A stretch of DNA of 64,000 bases from Solirubrobacterales bacterium (GCA_027315115.1 DAHUYQ010000028.1:1-64000); one strand, 5' to 3'. Positions 52,144 through 61,308 are shown, counted from the first letter of the stretch. Translations and numbers: made by a program. The notes: a model not told the origin generated them from the letters alone.

Positions 52144-52911
52144 ATGCGGTTGCGCACACCTCAGATCCTTGCCCTTGGCGGCGGCGGCTTCTCGATGGAG
52201 AAGGACAGCTCGCTGCTGGACGACTACGCGCTCTCGCTGACCGGCAAGCGGCATCCGCGCGTCTGCTTCCTGCCGACCGCATCGGGCGACGCAGACCACT
52301 ACGTCGTGCGCTTCTACCGCCGCTTCGCGAGGTGCTGCGAGGCCTCTCACATCTCCCTGTTTCGTCGCGACCAGGGCACCGGCGGCGTGGAGGACGACCT
52401 CGGCTCCCACCTGCTCAGGCAGGACCTGGTCTACGTCGGGGGCGGCAACGTCGTCAGCATGCTCGGAGCCTGGCGCGCTCACGGTCTGGATGAGGTGCTG
52501 CGTCAGGCGTGGCAGCAGGGAGTGGTCATGTGCGGGCCCTCCGCCGGATCGCTCTGCTGGTTCGCCGAATCGGTCAGTGCGTTCCACGGCGCGAGCTCCC
52601 GGCGGGTGCGGGGGCTCGGCCTGCTGCCATGCTCCAACTGCGTCCACTACGACGCCGAGCCGGTGCGGCGCACCGACTACCACCGCTACGTGGGCGAAGG
52701 CATGCAGCCCGGATATGCGGCCGAGGACGGGGTGGCGCTGCACTTCCAGGGAACGAGCCTGGACAGGGTCCTCAGCTCGCGTCCCGATGGTCGCGCGTAT
52801 CGCGTCGAGCAGGAGGCAGGCGAGGTGGTCGAGCGGCCGCTGCAGGTCTCCTTTCTCGGCGGCGGGGCGATCGAATCGTGCTCCGGGGCGCCTGACGCGA
52901 TCGCGGCGTGA
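52144..52911 (+). CDS. Peptidase S51 (peptidase E/cyanophycinase-like) 1
   Basis: 255-residue cytosolic serine hydrolase. The nucleophile Ser133 is in the elbow GPSAGSLCWF; ILALGGGGFSMEKD, VCFLPTASGD and LVYVGGGNVVSM are family marks. S51 peptidase E hydrolyses Asp-X dipeptides; the Trp after the elbow and the tail differ from cyanophycinase. A second S51 gene overlaps it by 4 nt (GTGA), so both are made together. Confidence 0.9.
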   Translation: MRLRTPQILALGGGGFSMEKDSSLLDDYALSLTGKRHPRVCFLPTASGDADHYVVRFYRRFARCCEASHISLFRRDQGTGGVEDDLGSHLLRQDLVYVGGGNVVSMLGAWRAHGLDEVLRQAWQQGVVMCGPSAGSLCWFAESVSAFHGASSRRVRGLGLLPCSNCVHYDAEPVRRTDYHRYVGEGMQPGYAAEDGVALHFQGTSLDRVLSSRPDGRAYRVEQEAGEVVERPLQVSFLGGGAIESCSGAPDAIAA

Positions 52912-53756
52912 GCGTGAGCCGCGCACGCGCCCCAGAGCAGCCGGTGCGGACCATATTCGCGATGGGTGGAGGCGGCTTCACGATGGAGCCGGACAATCCG
53001 CTGCTCGACGACTTCGTGCTGAGCCTGTCCCCCGCGCGCGAGCCGCGGGTGCTGTTCCTTCCCACCGCGGCCGGTGACACCACGGGGTTGATCAACGCCT
53101 TCCACGCGCGCTTCGGCGACCGGGCCTGCACGCCGACCCACCTCTCGCTGTTTCGCCTGGCGGAGGTGAAGAGTCCGCTGCGCGAGATCGTGCTCGAACA
53201 GGACATCGTCTACGTCGGCGGCGGCTCGATGCGAAACCTGCTCGCGATCTGGAACGCGCACGGCCTGGACGAGGTGTTGAGCACCGCCTGGAAGCAGGGC
53301 ATCGTGCTGGCGGGGCTGAGCGCGGGGGCGATGTGCTGGTTCCAAGGGGGCGTGAGCCGCTCCGCCGGCTCGCAGCCCGCGCCGATCGAGGGGTTGGGCC
53401 TGCTGCCCGGCTCGCTGACCGTGCACGCGGACGGCGAGCCCGAGCGACTGCCGGTGTGGCTTTCGAGCGTTCGCGACGGCACTCTGCCGGGCGGCTGGGC
53501 GCTCGACGACGGCGTCGGGCTTCAGTTTGCCGGCACGCGGGCGGTGCGCGCCGTGAGCTCGCGTCCGGGCGCCGGCGGCCAGCGCGTGGACGCGATCGCC
53601 GGGCAGCTCCTGCGCAAGCCCCTGCACTGCGATCTGCTGGGCCTCGATGCCCGGCCCGTTTCTCCCGCCCCGGACGACGACATCCAGGAGATGCGTCGCG
53701 TGCAGCGCCTGCGCAGCCGGATGAGCGGCCACAGGGGCCGGATCGGCGGAGCCTAG
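52908..53756 (+). CDS. Peptidase S51 (peptidase E-like) 2
   Basis: 282 residues, a paralogue of the preceding gene (shared AMGGGGFTMEPDNPLLDDF, VYVGGGSMRNLLAIWNAHGLDEVL). The nucleophile Ser138 lies in AGLSAGAMCWF. Overlapping GTG start. The C-terminal 40 residues (DDDIQEMRRVQRLRSRMSGH) are an extra basic tail. The pair is a tandem duplication with divergent elbows, so substrates may differ. Confidence 0.88.
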   Translation: MSVSRARAPEQPVRTIFAMGGGGFTMEPDNPLLDDFVLSLSPAREPRVLFLPTAAGDTTGLINAFHARFGDRACTPTHLSLFRLAEVKSPLREIVLEQDIVYVGGGSMRNLLAIWNAHGLDEVLSTAWKQGIVLAGLSAGAMCWFQGGVSRSAGSQPAPIEGLGLLPGSLTVHADGEPERLPVWLSSVRDGTLPGGWALDDGVGLQFAGTRAVRAVSSRPGAGGQRVDAIAGQLLRKPLHCDLLGLDARPVSPAPDDDIQEMRRVQRLRSRMSGHRGRIGGA

Positions 53757-53772
53757 GGACGGGCCTTCAGCC

Positions 53773-54078
53773 TCAGGCGGGGCGCCGCGCCGGGTGCTGC
53801 TTGGCCCACTGGGCGATCTTGGAGGAGCCGGCGATCACCTCGCCGTCATCGAGCAGGAGGATCGGGACCGCCTGCTGGCCGCTCAGCCGCTTCACCTCGG
53901 CACGATCCTTTGCCCGGCTTGGCCAGGTCCAGAACATCGCCAACCCGCCTTTGACCTTCTTGACCTCGTAGCGGTGCCCCGCGTCGTCCAGCGCGTTTGC
54001 CGCGCGACCGCAGGGATGCGCAAGCGGCCCCGGCGCCGATCCGAACGACGTGCCGTGCGGGCAGGTGTAGAGGACCAT
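53773..54078 (-). CDS. Glutaredoxin/GST N-terminal-domain-like thioredoxin-fold protein
   Basis: 101 residues of thioredoxin fold: VLYTCPHGTS at the N-terminus (a single Cys followed by His rather than CxxC) and QQAVPILLLDDGEVIAGSSKIAQWAK, the cis-Pro and GST-type Ser-Ser motif. It resembles the N-terminal domain of a glutathione transferase standing alone. Actinobacteria mostly use mycothiol, so the thiol partner is uncertain. ATG at 54078. Confidence 0.78.
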   Translation of the reverse strand: MVLYTCPHGTSFGSAPGPLAHPCGRAANALDDAGHRYEVKKVKGGLAMFWTWPSRAKDRAEVKRLSGQQAVPILLLDDGEVIAGSSKIAQWAKQHPARRPA

Positions 54079-54103
54079 GCTCCGATGCTACAGCTACGAC
54101 GGG

Positions 54104-54634
54104 TCAGTCCAGGAAGTGGACGACGCCCTCGACCGGGTCGCGCTGCGGCGCCTGCCGTGGCTGGCGCAGGCCGCCGAGGTGCAGCAGGCCGATCGGCGCC
54201 TCCCGCTCGGGGATTCCGAGCGCCGCACGTCCTGCCGGCGTATCGATCGCCGGGACCGTGCGCCAGTAGCCCGCCAGCCCGCGCGCATGTGCGGCGAGCA
54301 GCACTATGTAGCTCGCGGCCGCGGCGGCAAGCAGATCCTCGCGCCGGCGGGCCTCATCTCCATCCTGGCGCACGGTTGCGCAGATCAGCGTGGGGGCCCG
54401 GTCGAGCTTGGCGCCCGAGCCGGGCTGGGACTGCTCGGCGGCGAGCTTCAGACGCTGCCTGGCCTGCGGACCGAGCACCCGGAAGCGCCAGGGATTGGTG
54501 AGCTTGTGGTTGGGCGCCCAGCGCGCGAGCTCCAGGATCTCCGCGATCGTCTCGGGCGCCAGCGGCTGCTGGTCGAAGACCTTGTGGGTGCGGCGACTGC
54601 GAATCGCCTCGTCGATGAGCGCGTGGTCGGGCAC
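54104..54634 (-). CDS. Nitroreductase-family protein
   Basis: About 176 residues, FMN-dependent nitroreductase fold: RSRRTHKVFDQQPL, WAPNHKLTNPWRFRVL and the C-terminal GYWRTVPAIDTPAGRAALGIPE region with the substrate and cofactor loop. Shortest of the usual family forms (YdjA-like). GTG at 54634 has TAGGGTG upstream; a GTG at 54658 is also possible. Substrate unknown; reduction of nitro, quinone or similar compounds inferred. Confidence 0.88.
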   Translation of the reverse strand: MPDHALIDEAIRSRRTHKVFDQQPLAPETIAEILELARWAPNHKLTNPWRFRVLGPQARQRLKLAAEQSQPGSGAKLDRAPTLICATVRQDGDEARRREDLLAAAAASYIVLLAAHARGLAGYWRTVPAIDTPAGRAALGIPEREAPIGLLHLGGLRQPRQAPQRDPVEGVVHFLD

Positions 54635-54702
54635 GAGCGGACACCCTAGCGAGGCCACTGCCCGTCCGAGATCCGCCGGCGCTCACCAGACGGGCAATTC
54701 AC

Positions 54703-55113
54703 TCATTCCACCGTGGGAGGCCGTCTGGAGCTCTTGCGCTCGCTGGCCTGCCGCTTCTCCTGCAGCCGCCGCTCGCGCGCAGCCCGACTCGGCCGCGTGG
54801 CATGCCGTCGCGGCGGGCGCGCCAGCGCGTCACGCAGCCGCCTGGCCAGCCGCTCGGTCGCGATCTCACGGTTGCGCAACTGGCTGCGCTCGTCCTGGGC
54901 GATCGCGATGGCATTCCGACCCAGCCGCTCCATCAGGCGCTCCCGCGCCCACTCGGGCAGGCTCGGAGATCCCGCGATGTCGAAGCTCACCTCCACGCGG
55001 GACTCGGTGACGTTGGCGTGCTGGCCGCCGGAGCCGCTGGACCGGCTGGTGCGGATCAGAAGCTCCGCGGCCGGGATCTCGATCTCCTCGCTCAGACGCA
55101 GCGGCACCGCCAT
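54703..55113 (-). CDS. arfB: Alternative ribosome-rescue factor ArfB / peptidyl-tRNA hydrolase
   Basis: 136 residues. Contains the release-factor catalytic motif GGQ in SSGSGGQHANVTESRVEV and a basic C-terminal tail (RAARERRLQEKRQASERKS) that reads the empty mRNA channel of stalled ribosomes. This is the single-domain ICT1/YaeJ form without a codon-recognition domain. ATG at 55113 with GAGGAG overlapping the preceding carboxypeptidase stop; the two genes are therefore coupled. Confidence 0.93.
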   Translation of the reverse strand: MAVPLRLSEEIEIPAAELLIRTSRSSGSGGQHANVTESRVEVSFDIAGSPSLPEWARERLMERLGRNAIAIAQDERSQLRNREIATERLARRLRDALARPPRRHATRPSRAARERRLQEKRQASERKSSRRPPTVE

Positions 55114-55122
55114 CGCCACTCC

Positions 55123-56574
55123 TCAGCCGCCGGCGAGCGGCGCCACGTAGCGTAGGAACGGCTCGACCGTCAGGCCGGCGCCGGTCGCCTGCTCCACCAG
55201 CGGGATCGTGTCGAGGCGACGGCCGAAGCGGTGGACGTGCTCGGCCAGCCATCGCTGGATCTCCCCCACCTCTCCCCGGCTGAGGTCATCCGCGCGCGAT
55301 CCGATCTGCGCCTCCATCGCCTCCCAAAGCTGCGCGGCGATCAGACAGCCGAGCGCGTAGCTCGGGAAGTAGCCGAAGCTGCCGGCGCCCCAATGGATGT
55401 CCTGCAGGCAGCCGAGCGCGTCCGAAGGCACCTCGAGCCCGAGCAGCCGCTTGACCGCTTCCCTCCATGCGACCGGAAGATCCTCCACCGCCAGATCGCC
55501 TTCGATCAGCGCGTGCTCCAGCTCGAAGCGCAGCACGATGTGCAGCGGATAGGTGAGTGGATCGGCCGACACGCGGATCAGCGAGGGCTGCACGCCGACC
55601 AGCGTGGCGTGCAGGTCCTTGGCGGTGACCGCGAAGCCGGCGACGGTGAGCTCCGCGGCCAGCACCTCGGCAAAGGCCGGGCTGCGCGCGACGTGGTTCT
55701 CCCACAGCTTGCTCTGCGACTCGTGCACCGACATCGAGGTGCCGGTGCCCAGGTTGGTGCGCTCCAGCGCCGGGTCGACCTGTCGCTCGTAGAGCGCATG
55801 GCCGTACTCGTGCAGCGAGCTCAGCAGCGACTCGACGTCGCCATCGCTGTATCGCGTGGTGATGCGGGTGTCCCTGCGACCGGTCCACGTGGTGAAGGGA
55901 TGTGCCGAGACGTCCACGCGCCAGCTCGAGGGCTCCACGCCGAGCTTGGCCAGAAGGCTCTGCACGGCGGCTTTCTGAGCCTGCGCCGGCACCGCCATCG
56001 GACGCGCCGGGGAATGCACGGCGGCCTGCTCCATCAACGCCGGCAGAGCCTCTGTGAGCGCGTCGAAGAGGGGACGCAGGTCGGCGCTGGAGAGACCGTG
56101 GTCGTAGTCGAAGAGCAGCGCGTCGTAGGGGCGCTGGCCCGGCGCGGCGACGCACTGGCCCTGCGCGCGTGCCAGCTCTACGTTGCGCCGCAACGCGGGG
56201 ACGAAGGACCCGAAGTCGTCGTCTGCGCGCGCCCGCTGCCAGGCCTCCTGCCCCTCCGCCGCGGCGCGCGCGAGTTCGACGGCGAGATCGTCGGGGATCG
56301 TGCGAGCGCGCTCGTAGTCACGCCGGGCGATCCTGACGATGTCAGCGTCCAGCTCGTCCAGCGCGGCTCCCTGCAGCTCCTGCAGCCACGCCCCGATCTG
56401 CTCGTCGGTGGCGCGCTCGTGAGACAGGTGCGCAAGCGTGCCGAGCTGCTGCGCGCGACCGGCGGCCGCCTGCGAGGGCATCATCACAAGCTGATCCCAC
56501 TCCGCAAGCATCTGCACGCTTGCGAGATCGGCCAGCTCGGCCAGCCGCGCTCGGAGAAGATCGATCGCGCTCAC
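55123..56574 (-). CDS. M32-family carboxypeptidase (thermostable carboxypeptidase Taq-like)
   Basis: 483 residues. The metal site is HEYGHALYE (His255 and His259 from the GTG start), followed by the family segments ESQSKLWENHVARS and LRFELEHALIEGDL and the C-terminal GSFGYFPSYALGCLIAAQ. Cytosolic removal of C-terminal residues from peptides. The GTG at 56574 is chosen over a TTG at 56583. It follows the DsbA gene by 13 bp and is coupled to arfB. Confidence 0.94.
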   Translation of the reverse strand: MSAIDLLRARLAELADLASVQMLAEWDQLVMMPSQAAAGRAQQLGTLAHLSHERATDEQIGAWLQELQGAALDELDADIVRIARRDYERARTIPDDLAVELARAAAEGQEAWQRARADDDFGSFVPALRRNVELARAQGQCVAAPGQRPYDALLFDYDHGLSSADLRPLFDALTEALPALMEQAAVHSPARPMAVPAQAQKAAVQSLLAKLGVEPSSWRVDVSAHPFTTWTGRRDTRITTRYSDGDVESLLSSLHEYGHALYERQVDPALERTNLGTGTSMSVHESQSKLWENHVARSPAFAEVLAAELTVAGFAVTAKDLHATLVGVQPSLIRVSADPLTYPLHIVLRFELEHALIEGDLAVEDLPVAWREAVKRLLGLEVPSDALGCLQDIHWGAGSFGYFPSYALGCLIAAQLWEAMEAQIGSRADDLSRGEVGEIQRWLAEHVHRFGRRLDTIPLVEQATGAGLTVEPFLRYVAPLAGG

Positions 56575-56587
56575 GGGTGGCAACGCC

Positions 56588-57283
56588 TCACCGGCAACGC
56601 CCGTCGGGGCCGCAGGTCTGGCCTTCGGCGCTGGCCAGCGAGATCTGCGGCCGGCTCTCGAAGCCCTGGCGCAGCAGTTGCAGCAGCGCCTCCGGCGGAT
56701 GAGCGCCGGAGACGCCGAGCGACCGGTCGATCACGAACGTCGGCACTGCGCTGATCCCCATCTGATGGGCTGTCTGCTCGTCCTCTCGCACCTGATCGGC
56801 GAAGCCCCCGTCGGCGAGCGTCTGGCGCACGTCGTCCTCGGGCAGCCCCACCTCGACGGCGAGCCGCAACAGCGTCTCTTGGTCGCCGACCAGCTCGCCC
56901 TCGCTGAAGTAGGCGCGCAGCAGCCGCTCCTTCATCTGGTCCTGCAGGCCGTGCGTGGCGGCCAGGTGCACGAGCCTGTGCCCGTCGAAGGTGGACCCGC
57001 TGCGCGCGATGTCGAAGCGCATCCGCAGGCCGTCTGTGGCCGCGACCTCGGTCAGATGCGCCTCCATCTCGCGCGCCCGCTCCGGGGTGATGCCGTACTT
57101 CTCGGCAAGCCTCTGCGCGCGGTCTCCCTCACGCTCGCGGGGCGCGTCGGGATCGAGCTCGAAGCTGCGCCAGGTTACTTTCACCTCGTCGCGGTGCTCG
57201 AACTCCGCCAGCGCCGCTTCGAACCTGCGCTTGCCGACGTAGCACCAGGGGCAGGCGATGTCAGACCAGATCTCGACGTCCAT
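56588..57283 (-). CDS. DsbA-family oxidoreductase (FrnE-like)
   Basis: 231 residues, thioredoxin fold. The redox site is CPWC at residues 11-14 in IWSDIACPWCYVGKRRFE, the FrnE/2-hydroxychromene-2-carboxylate-isomerase-like arrangement, with cis-Pro in GISAVPTFVID. No signal peptide, so a cytosolic enzyme. Start ATG at 57283 with AAAGGT upstream; the extension to 57385 is not supported. First gene of a probable dsbA-like/M32/arfB operon. Confidence 0.9.
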   Translation of the reverse strand: MDVEIWSDIACPWCYVGKRRFEAALAEFEHRDEVKVTWRSFELDPDAPREREGDRAQRLAEKYGITPERAREMEAHLTEVAATDGLRMRFDIARSGSTFDGHRLVHLAATHGLQDQMKERLLRAYFSEGELVGDQETLLRLAVEVGLPEDDVRQTLADGGFADQVREDEQTAHQMGISAVPTFVIDRSLGVSGAHPPEALLQLLRQGFESRPQISLASAEGQTCGPDGRCR

Positions 57284-57470
57284 CGGGCGACCTTTCGTTG
57301 ATCGAACAACTATCGAGTCTACCCGCCGGAGCCAGATAGAGGGCAACGACGTAGAGCGGCAGTGCGGCGAAAGCCAGCAGCGCAATCATCAACGAGTTGA
57401 TGTCGTCGCCGAAACCCATGACGCTCGCACCGGGCATGCCCGGCCTTGCAGGAAGGCAGGCGCGGGGCGG

Positions 57471-59573
57471 ATGACGGCTGAGGCGTCCGGCCCGCTCGCG
57501 GAGATGCCGGGGTTCGTGGCGCCGATGCTCGCGCGTCTCTCCACGATGCCCGCCGATCAGTCGCGCTGGGCCTTCGAGGCCAAGTGGGACGGCGTGCGCG
57601 CGATCGCGCGCTGCCGGGCCGGCCGGGTGCAGCTACTGACTCGCAACGGCAACGACGTGAGCGCCGCATATCCCGAGTTGCGCGGGCTCGCCGCCGCGCT
57701 CGGCTCACGCGAAGCGATTCTGGACGGCGAGATCGTCGCCCTCGACCGGCAGGGCCGGCCGAGCTTCCAGGGCCTGCAGGAGCGGATGCACCTCCGCAGC
57801 GCTGCGGCGGTGCGCCGTCGCGCGGCCGCCGATCCCGTCACCTATCTGATCTTCGACCTGCTGTGGCTCGACGGCCGCTCGCTGATGGAGATGCCCTACG
57901 AGCAGCGACGCGAGCGCCTTCTGGAGATGAAGCTGGAGGCGAAGCGGTGGCGCACGCCCGCACACCACGTCGGACAGGGGGACGCGCTGCTGGCCGCCAC
58001 GCGCGAGCACGAGCTGGAGGGCGTGGTCGCCAAGAGGCTCGACTCTCCCTACCGGCCCGGCCGGCGTGACGGAAGCTGGCTGAAGATCAAGAACCACCAG
58101 CGTCAGGAGCTCGTGATCGGCGGCTGGACCGAGGGCAAGGGCTCACGTGCCGCCCGCTTCGGCGCGCTCGAGCTCGGCGTCTACGACGATCGGGGCGAGC
58201 TTCGCTATGCCGGCAAGGTGGGCACCGGGTTCGACGAGCACGAGATCGACCGCCTGATGGCCCTGCTCGCGCCACTGGCTCAGCCGCGATCGCCCTTCAC
58301 CGGGCACCAGCCGGCGCGGGACACGCACTTCGTGGCGCCGGAGCTGGTGTGCGAGGTCGAGTTCAGCGAATGGACCAGGGACGGCCGGCTGCGTCAGGCC
58401 TCCTATCAGGGCCTGCGCGAGGACAAGCCGGCCGTCGCGGTCGTGCGCGAGCGGGTTCAGCCGCCGCCGGAGGCGGCGGGGTCGCCGGAGCCGTCCGGGG
58501 GGCCGTCGGCGCTCCCCGGGCCGCCGGAGGCGGCGGGGTCGCCGGAGCCGTCCGGGCCGCCGGAGCCGGCGGAGCCCGCGGAGCCCGCAAGCGAGCCCGC
58601 TCCGAGCGCTGGCGGCCTGGCCGCTCTGGTGCAGGCGGGCCGCGGCGTCCGCGGAGGGGCGGAGGTCGAGCTCGAAGGCAGGACGTTGAAGCTCACCAAC
58701 CTGGAGAAGGCGCTCTACCCGGCGATCGGCTTCACGAAGGGTCAGTTGATCGACTGGCAGATCGCGATCGCCCCCGTGCTGCTGCCCCACCTGCGCGACC
58801 GCCCGCTGACGCTCAAGCGCTATCCCGACGGGGTCGACGGCAAGCACTTCTACGAGAAGCAGTCCCCGCGACACCGTCCCGAGTGGGTGCAGACGGTCGG
58901 TCTGCCCAGCGAGCGAAGCGGGCGCGAGATCCAGTACACGCTCTGCCAGGACCTGCCCACGCTGCTCTGGCTGGCCAACCTCGCCGACATTGAGCTGCAC
59001 CCGTCGCTCTCGAAGGCCGAGGCGATCGACTGCCCGACCGCGCTCGTATTCGACCTGGACCCGGGCGCGCCGGCCGGACTGCTCGACTGCTGCCAGGTCG
59101 CTCTCTGGCTGCGCGAGCTCTTCGACCAGCTCGGGCTGCGGGCGTTCGCGAAGACCTCCGGCCTGAAGGGCATACAGGTCTACGTGCCGCTGAACGACGC
59201 GGAGACCACCTACGAGCAGACCAAGCCCTTCGCCCACGCGGTGGCCAACCTGTTGCACACCCGGCATCCGAACGAGGTGATCGCGGTGATCGGGAAGGCG
59301 GAGCGCCGGGGCAAGGTGCTGATCGACTGGAGCCAGAACGACGAGCACAAGACGACCGTCTCGGTCTACTCGCTGCGCGCGACCGCCCGGCCGACGGTCT
59401 CGACTCCCGTCCGCTGGGAGGAGGTGCAAACCTGCCTGCGCAGGGGCGAGGAGAGTCTCCTGCGCTTCGAGACCCGGGAGGCGCTGGCGCGTGTGGCCGC
59501 AAACGGCGACCTGTTCTCCGAGGTGCTGAGCCTTCGTCAGTCTCTGCCACGGCTGGATCCAGGGGACGGCTGA
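57471..59573 (+). CDS. ligD: LigD: ATP-dependent DNA ligase plus primase/polymerase domain
   Basis: Non-homologous end-joining enzyme, 700 residues. Ligase domain first (about 12-325): nucleotidyl Lys38 in FEAKWDGVRA, GEIVALDRQGRPSF and EGVVAKRLDSPYRPGRR. Then a Pro/Ala/Glu-rich linker (about 330-385) with a 12-residue repeat PPEAAGSPEPSG twice. Then the polymerase domain (about 395-700): metal site VFDLDPG (DLD at 528-530), FAKTSGLKGIQVYVPL. No phosphoesterase domain, and the ligase-polymerase order is reversed relative to Mycobacterium. No ku gene is in the window. ATG at 57471 without a strong SD. Confidence 0.95.
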   Translation: MTAEASGPLAEMPGFVAPMLARLSTMPADQSRWAFEAKWDGVRAIARCRAGRVQLLTRNGNDVSAAYPELRGLAAALGSREAILDGEIVALDRQGRPSFQGLQERMHLRSAAAVRRRAAADPVTYLIFDLLWLDGRSLMEMPYEQRRERLLEMKLEAKRWRTPAHHVGQGDALLAATREHELEGVVAKRLDSPYRPGRRDGSWLKIKNHQRQELVIGGWTEGKGSRAARFGALELGVYDDRGELRYAGKVGTGFDEHEIDRLMALLAPLAQPRSPFTGHQPARDTHFVAPELVCEVEFSEWTRDGRLRQASYQGLREDKPAVAVVRERVQPPPEAAGSPEPSGGPSALPGPPEAAGSPEPSGPPEPAEPAEPASEPAPSAGGLAALVQAGRGVRGGAEVELEGRTLKLTNLEKALYPAIGFTKGQLIDWQIAIAPVLLPHLRDRPLTLKRYPDGVDGKHFYEKQSPRHRPEWVQTVGLPSERSGREIQYTLCQDLPTLLWLANLADIELHPSLSKAEAIDCPTALVFDLDPGAPAGLLDCCQVALWLRELFDQLGLRAFAKTSGLKGIQVYVPLNDAETTYEQTKPFAHAVANLLHTRHPNEVIAVIGKAERRGKVLIDWSQNDEHKTTVSVYSLRATARPTVSTPVRWEEVQTCLRRGEESLLRFETREALARVAANGDLFSEVLSLRQSLPRLDPGDG

Positions 59574-60433
59574 GCCTCCGCTGCGGCAGCGGCGGAGGTC
59601 GCCTGTCCCTGACCCGCCAGCGGGCGGGACAGCAGCGCAGCGCCCGCGATCACGCAGGCGAACGCCACCACCCGCGCCGCTCCAAGCGGGCCCGATGGCA
59701 CCGGCTCTTCCAGCACGACCGTTCCCGCTGCGATCGGCAGCACGTTTGTCAGCAGCGTCGCCAGCCCCGCGACCGTCAGCGCGGCGCCGGACTGATAGCC
59801 GAGCTGCAGCAGCGTCGTGCCGACCAGGTAGCCGACGATGATCGTCGCCACAAACGCGCTCCTCGGCCCCCATTCGGTTGCGAGCTTGGTGGAGATGTCG
59901 CCGATCGAGAAGAACAGGCCGCCGGCGATGCCGTTGGACACCGCGACGCCAATCAGGGCAGGCCCGAGCAGCAGCACCGCCGCCGCGGCGAGCCCGGTGC
60001 AGCCGAGCCAGAGCAGGATCAGCGGGATCGAGCCGGCATGGCCCGCCAGCTTCCCGCCGCCCGCCAGCGAGATCGAGAGCGCGAGCAGCCCTACCACGGA
60101 AAGCACGATCCCGGCGACCGCCCGCCGCCCGAAGCGCTGGCGAGTGATGCGTCGCGAGAAGAAGGCGAGCAGGCCGATGCCGCCCGCGGCCACGCTCTGC
60201 ACGAGAGCCAGCGGAGCGAGCGCGAGCGCGGCCGCGTAGAGCAGGAAGCCGCTGCTCTCCATGCCGAAGCCGATCATCCACCCGCGGCTCTCGACCAGCA
60301 GCTTCAGCGAGCGCAGCGGTCGCCATACCGACAGCTCCGGCAGCGCGGCGGCAGCCGCATGCTCGCGGATGTAGGCGAGATTGGTGAGAGTCGTGGACAG
60401 GAACGCGATGACGAGTGCGATTGCGATGCTCAC
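59537..60433 (-). CDS. DMT-superfamily (EamA-like) permease
   Basis: 298 residues, about ten membrane helices arranged as two EamA-like halves. It resembles the NIPA/DUF803-type DMT proteins (SRGWMIGFGMESSGFLLYAAALALAPLALVQ region). Substrate unknown, possibly Mg2+ or small metabolites. Overlaps the 3' end of ligD by 37 bp on the opposite strand. Confidence 0.78.
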   Translation of the reverse strand: MSIAIALVIAFLSTTLTNLAYIREHAAAAALPELSVWRPLRSLKLLVESRGWMIGFGMESSGFLLYAAALALAPLALVQSVAAGGIGLLAFFSRRITRQRFGRRAVAGIVLSVVGLLALSISLAGGGKLAGHAGSIPLILLWLGCTGLAAAAVLLLGPALIGVAVSNGIAGGLFFSIGDISTKLATEWGPRSAFVATIIVGYLVGTTLLQLGYQSGAALTVAGLATLLTNVLPIAAGTVVLEEPVPSGPLGAARVVAFACVIAGAALLSRPLAGQGQATSAAAAAEAQPSPGSSRGRD

Positions 60434-60544
60434 GCTGATCTCCCTCGGCGGCCGACTCTAACGCGCCGGGGAGCGGCTCCCGCGACCGCCGCCGCGAAGA
60501 GGCCCTCGAGCCGACCGGCCGGTCGGCCGGTCGGACAGGCGCGC

Positions 60545-61126
60545 TCAGGCCGGGCTTGCGCTGGTGGCGCGCAGCGGCCGCAGCGTCGCCTCCAGAGAGG
60601 CGAGCTCGTCGAGCATCGCACTCGCGGCCTGCTCCATCGTCTCATTGGGCCGCAGAACGCCTTCGTCGTCGACGAACTGGGCGACGAAGGGGATGGAGAC
60701 CGCCTCCGGCAGCGGGAACATCTTCACAGTCGTCACCACCTGCTTGATCATCTGCGCCGCGCGCAGGCCAGCCGAGACCCCACCGTAGGAGACCAGGCCG
60801 ACCGGCTTGTAGTGCCACTCGTGATGCAGGTAGTCGATCGCGTTCTTCAGCGGCGCGGTGAAGCCGAAGTTGTACTCCGGCATCACGAACGCGAACGCGT
60901 CCGCGGCGGCCGCCTTGGCGCTCCAGTCGCGCGTGTGCTGCTTGGTGTATTGGCGCAGGCGCGGGTGGTTGGGCTCGTCCATGAACGGCAGGCCCATCTC
61001 GGCGAGATCGACTATCTCCACCTCGAAGGCGCCGTGCTCGCGGGCCGCCTGGGCAAACCATCGACCGACCGGCAGGCCGACGCGACCGGGTCTCGTGCTT
61101 GCGATCACTACGTGCAGGGCGGGCAT
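60545..61126 (-). CDS. NADPH-dependent FMN reductase
   Basis: 193-residue flavodoxin-like reductase. The FMN-phosphate loop is VVIASTRPGRVGLPVGRW, and PEYNFGFTAPLKNAIDYLHHEW is the diagnostic family motif. Reduces FMN or quinones using NADPH; electron acceptor unknown. Diverges from the fluoride operon; its promoter shares the 61127-61192 stretch with that of the riboswitch. Confidence 0.92.
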   Translation of the reverse strand: MPALHVVIASTRPGRVGLPVGRWFAQAAREHGAFEVEIVDLAEMGLPFMDEPNHPRLRQYTKQHTRDWSAKAAAADAFAFVMPEYNFGFTAPLKNAIDYLHHEWHYKPVGLVSYGGVSAGLRAAQMIKQVVTTVKMFPLPEAVSIPFVAQFVDDEGVLRPNETMEQAASAMLDELASLEATLRPLRATSASPA

Positions 61127-61192
61127 GGCGGGCGCAGTATAGGCAGGGCGATGAGGCGAATACAGGTCGGTGAGCTGCGATATCCTGCGCCA

Positions 61193-61308
61193 CCTCAGAT
61201 GGAGCCCTGAGGCGAGGGTGCTCAGCTTGCCCCTCCGAACCGCCCACTGAAAAGGGCTGATGGCCCCTTTCGCGAAGAACCACCCACTTCCCGCGAGAGG
61301 AGCCGTCG
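61193..61308 (+). promoter_or_regulatory. Fluoride riboswitch (crcB motif)
   Basis: The aptamer is clear: CCTCA (61193)/TGAGG (61208) form P1 around GATGGAGCC; GAGGG (61214)/CCCTC (61231) is an extra stem; GAACCGCCC, then CTGAAAAGGGCTGATGG (61247-61263), is nearly identical to known aptamers. GGAGCC (61201) and GGCCCC (61262) form the pseudoknot. For the output, CCCCTTTCGCG (61264-61274) can pair with CGCGAGAGGAG (61292-61302), which contains the fluC SD (10 of 11 pairs), so without fluoride the SD would be hidden; fluoride would hold the CCCC strand in the aptamer. The platform is my inference; the aptamer is secure. Confidence 0.93.
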
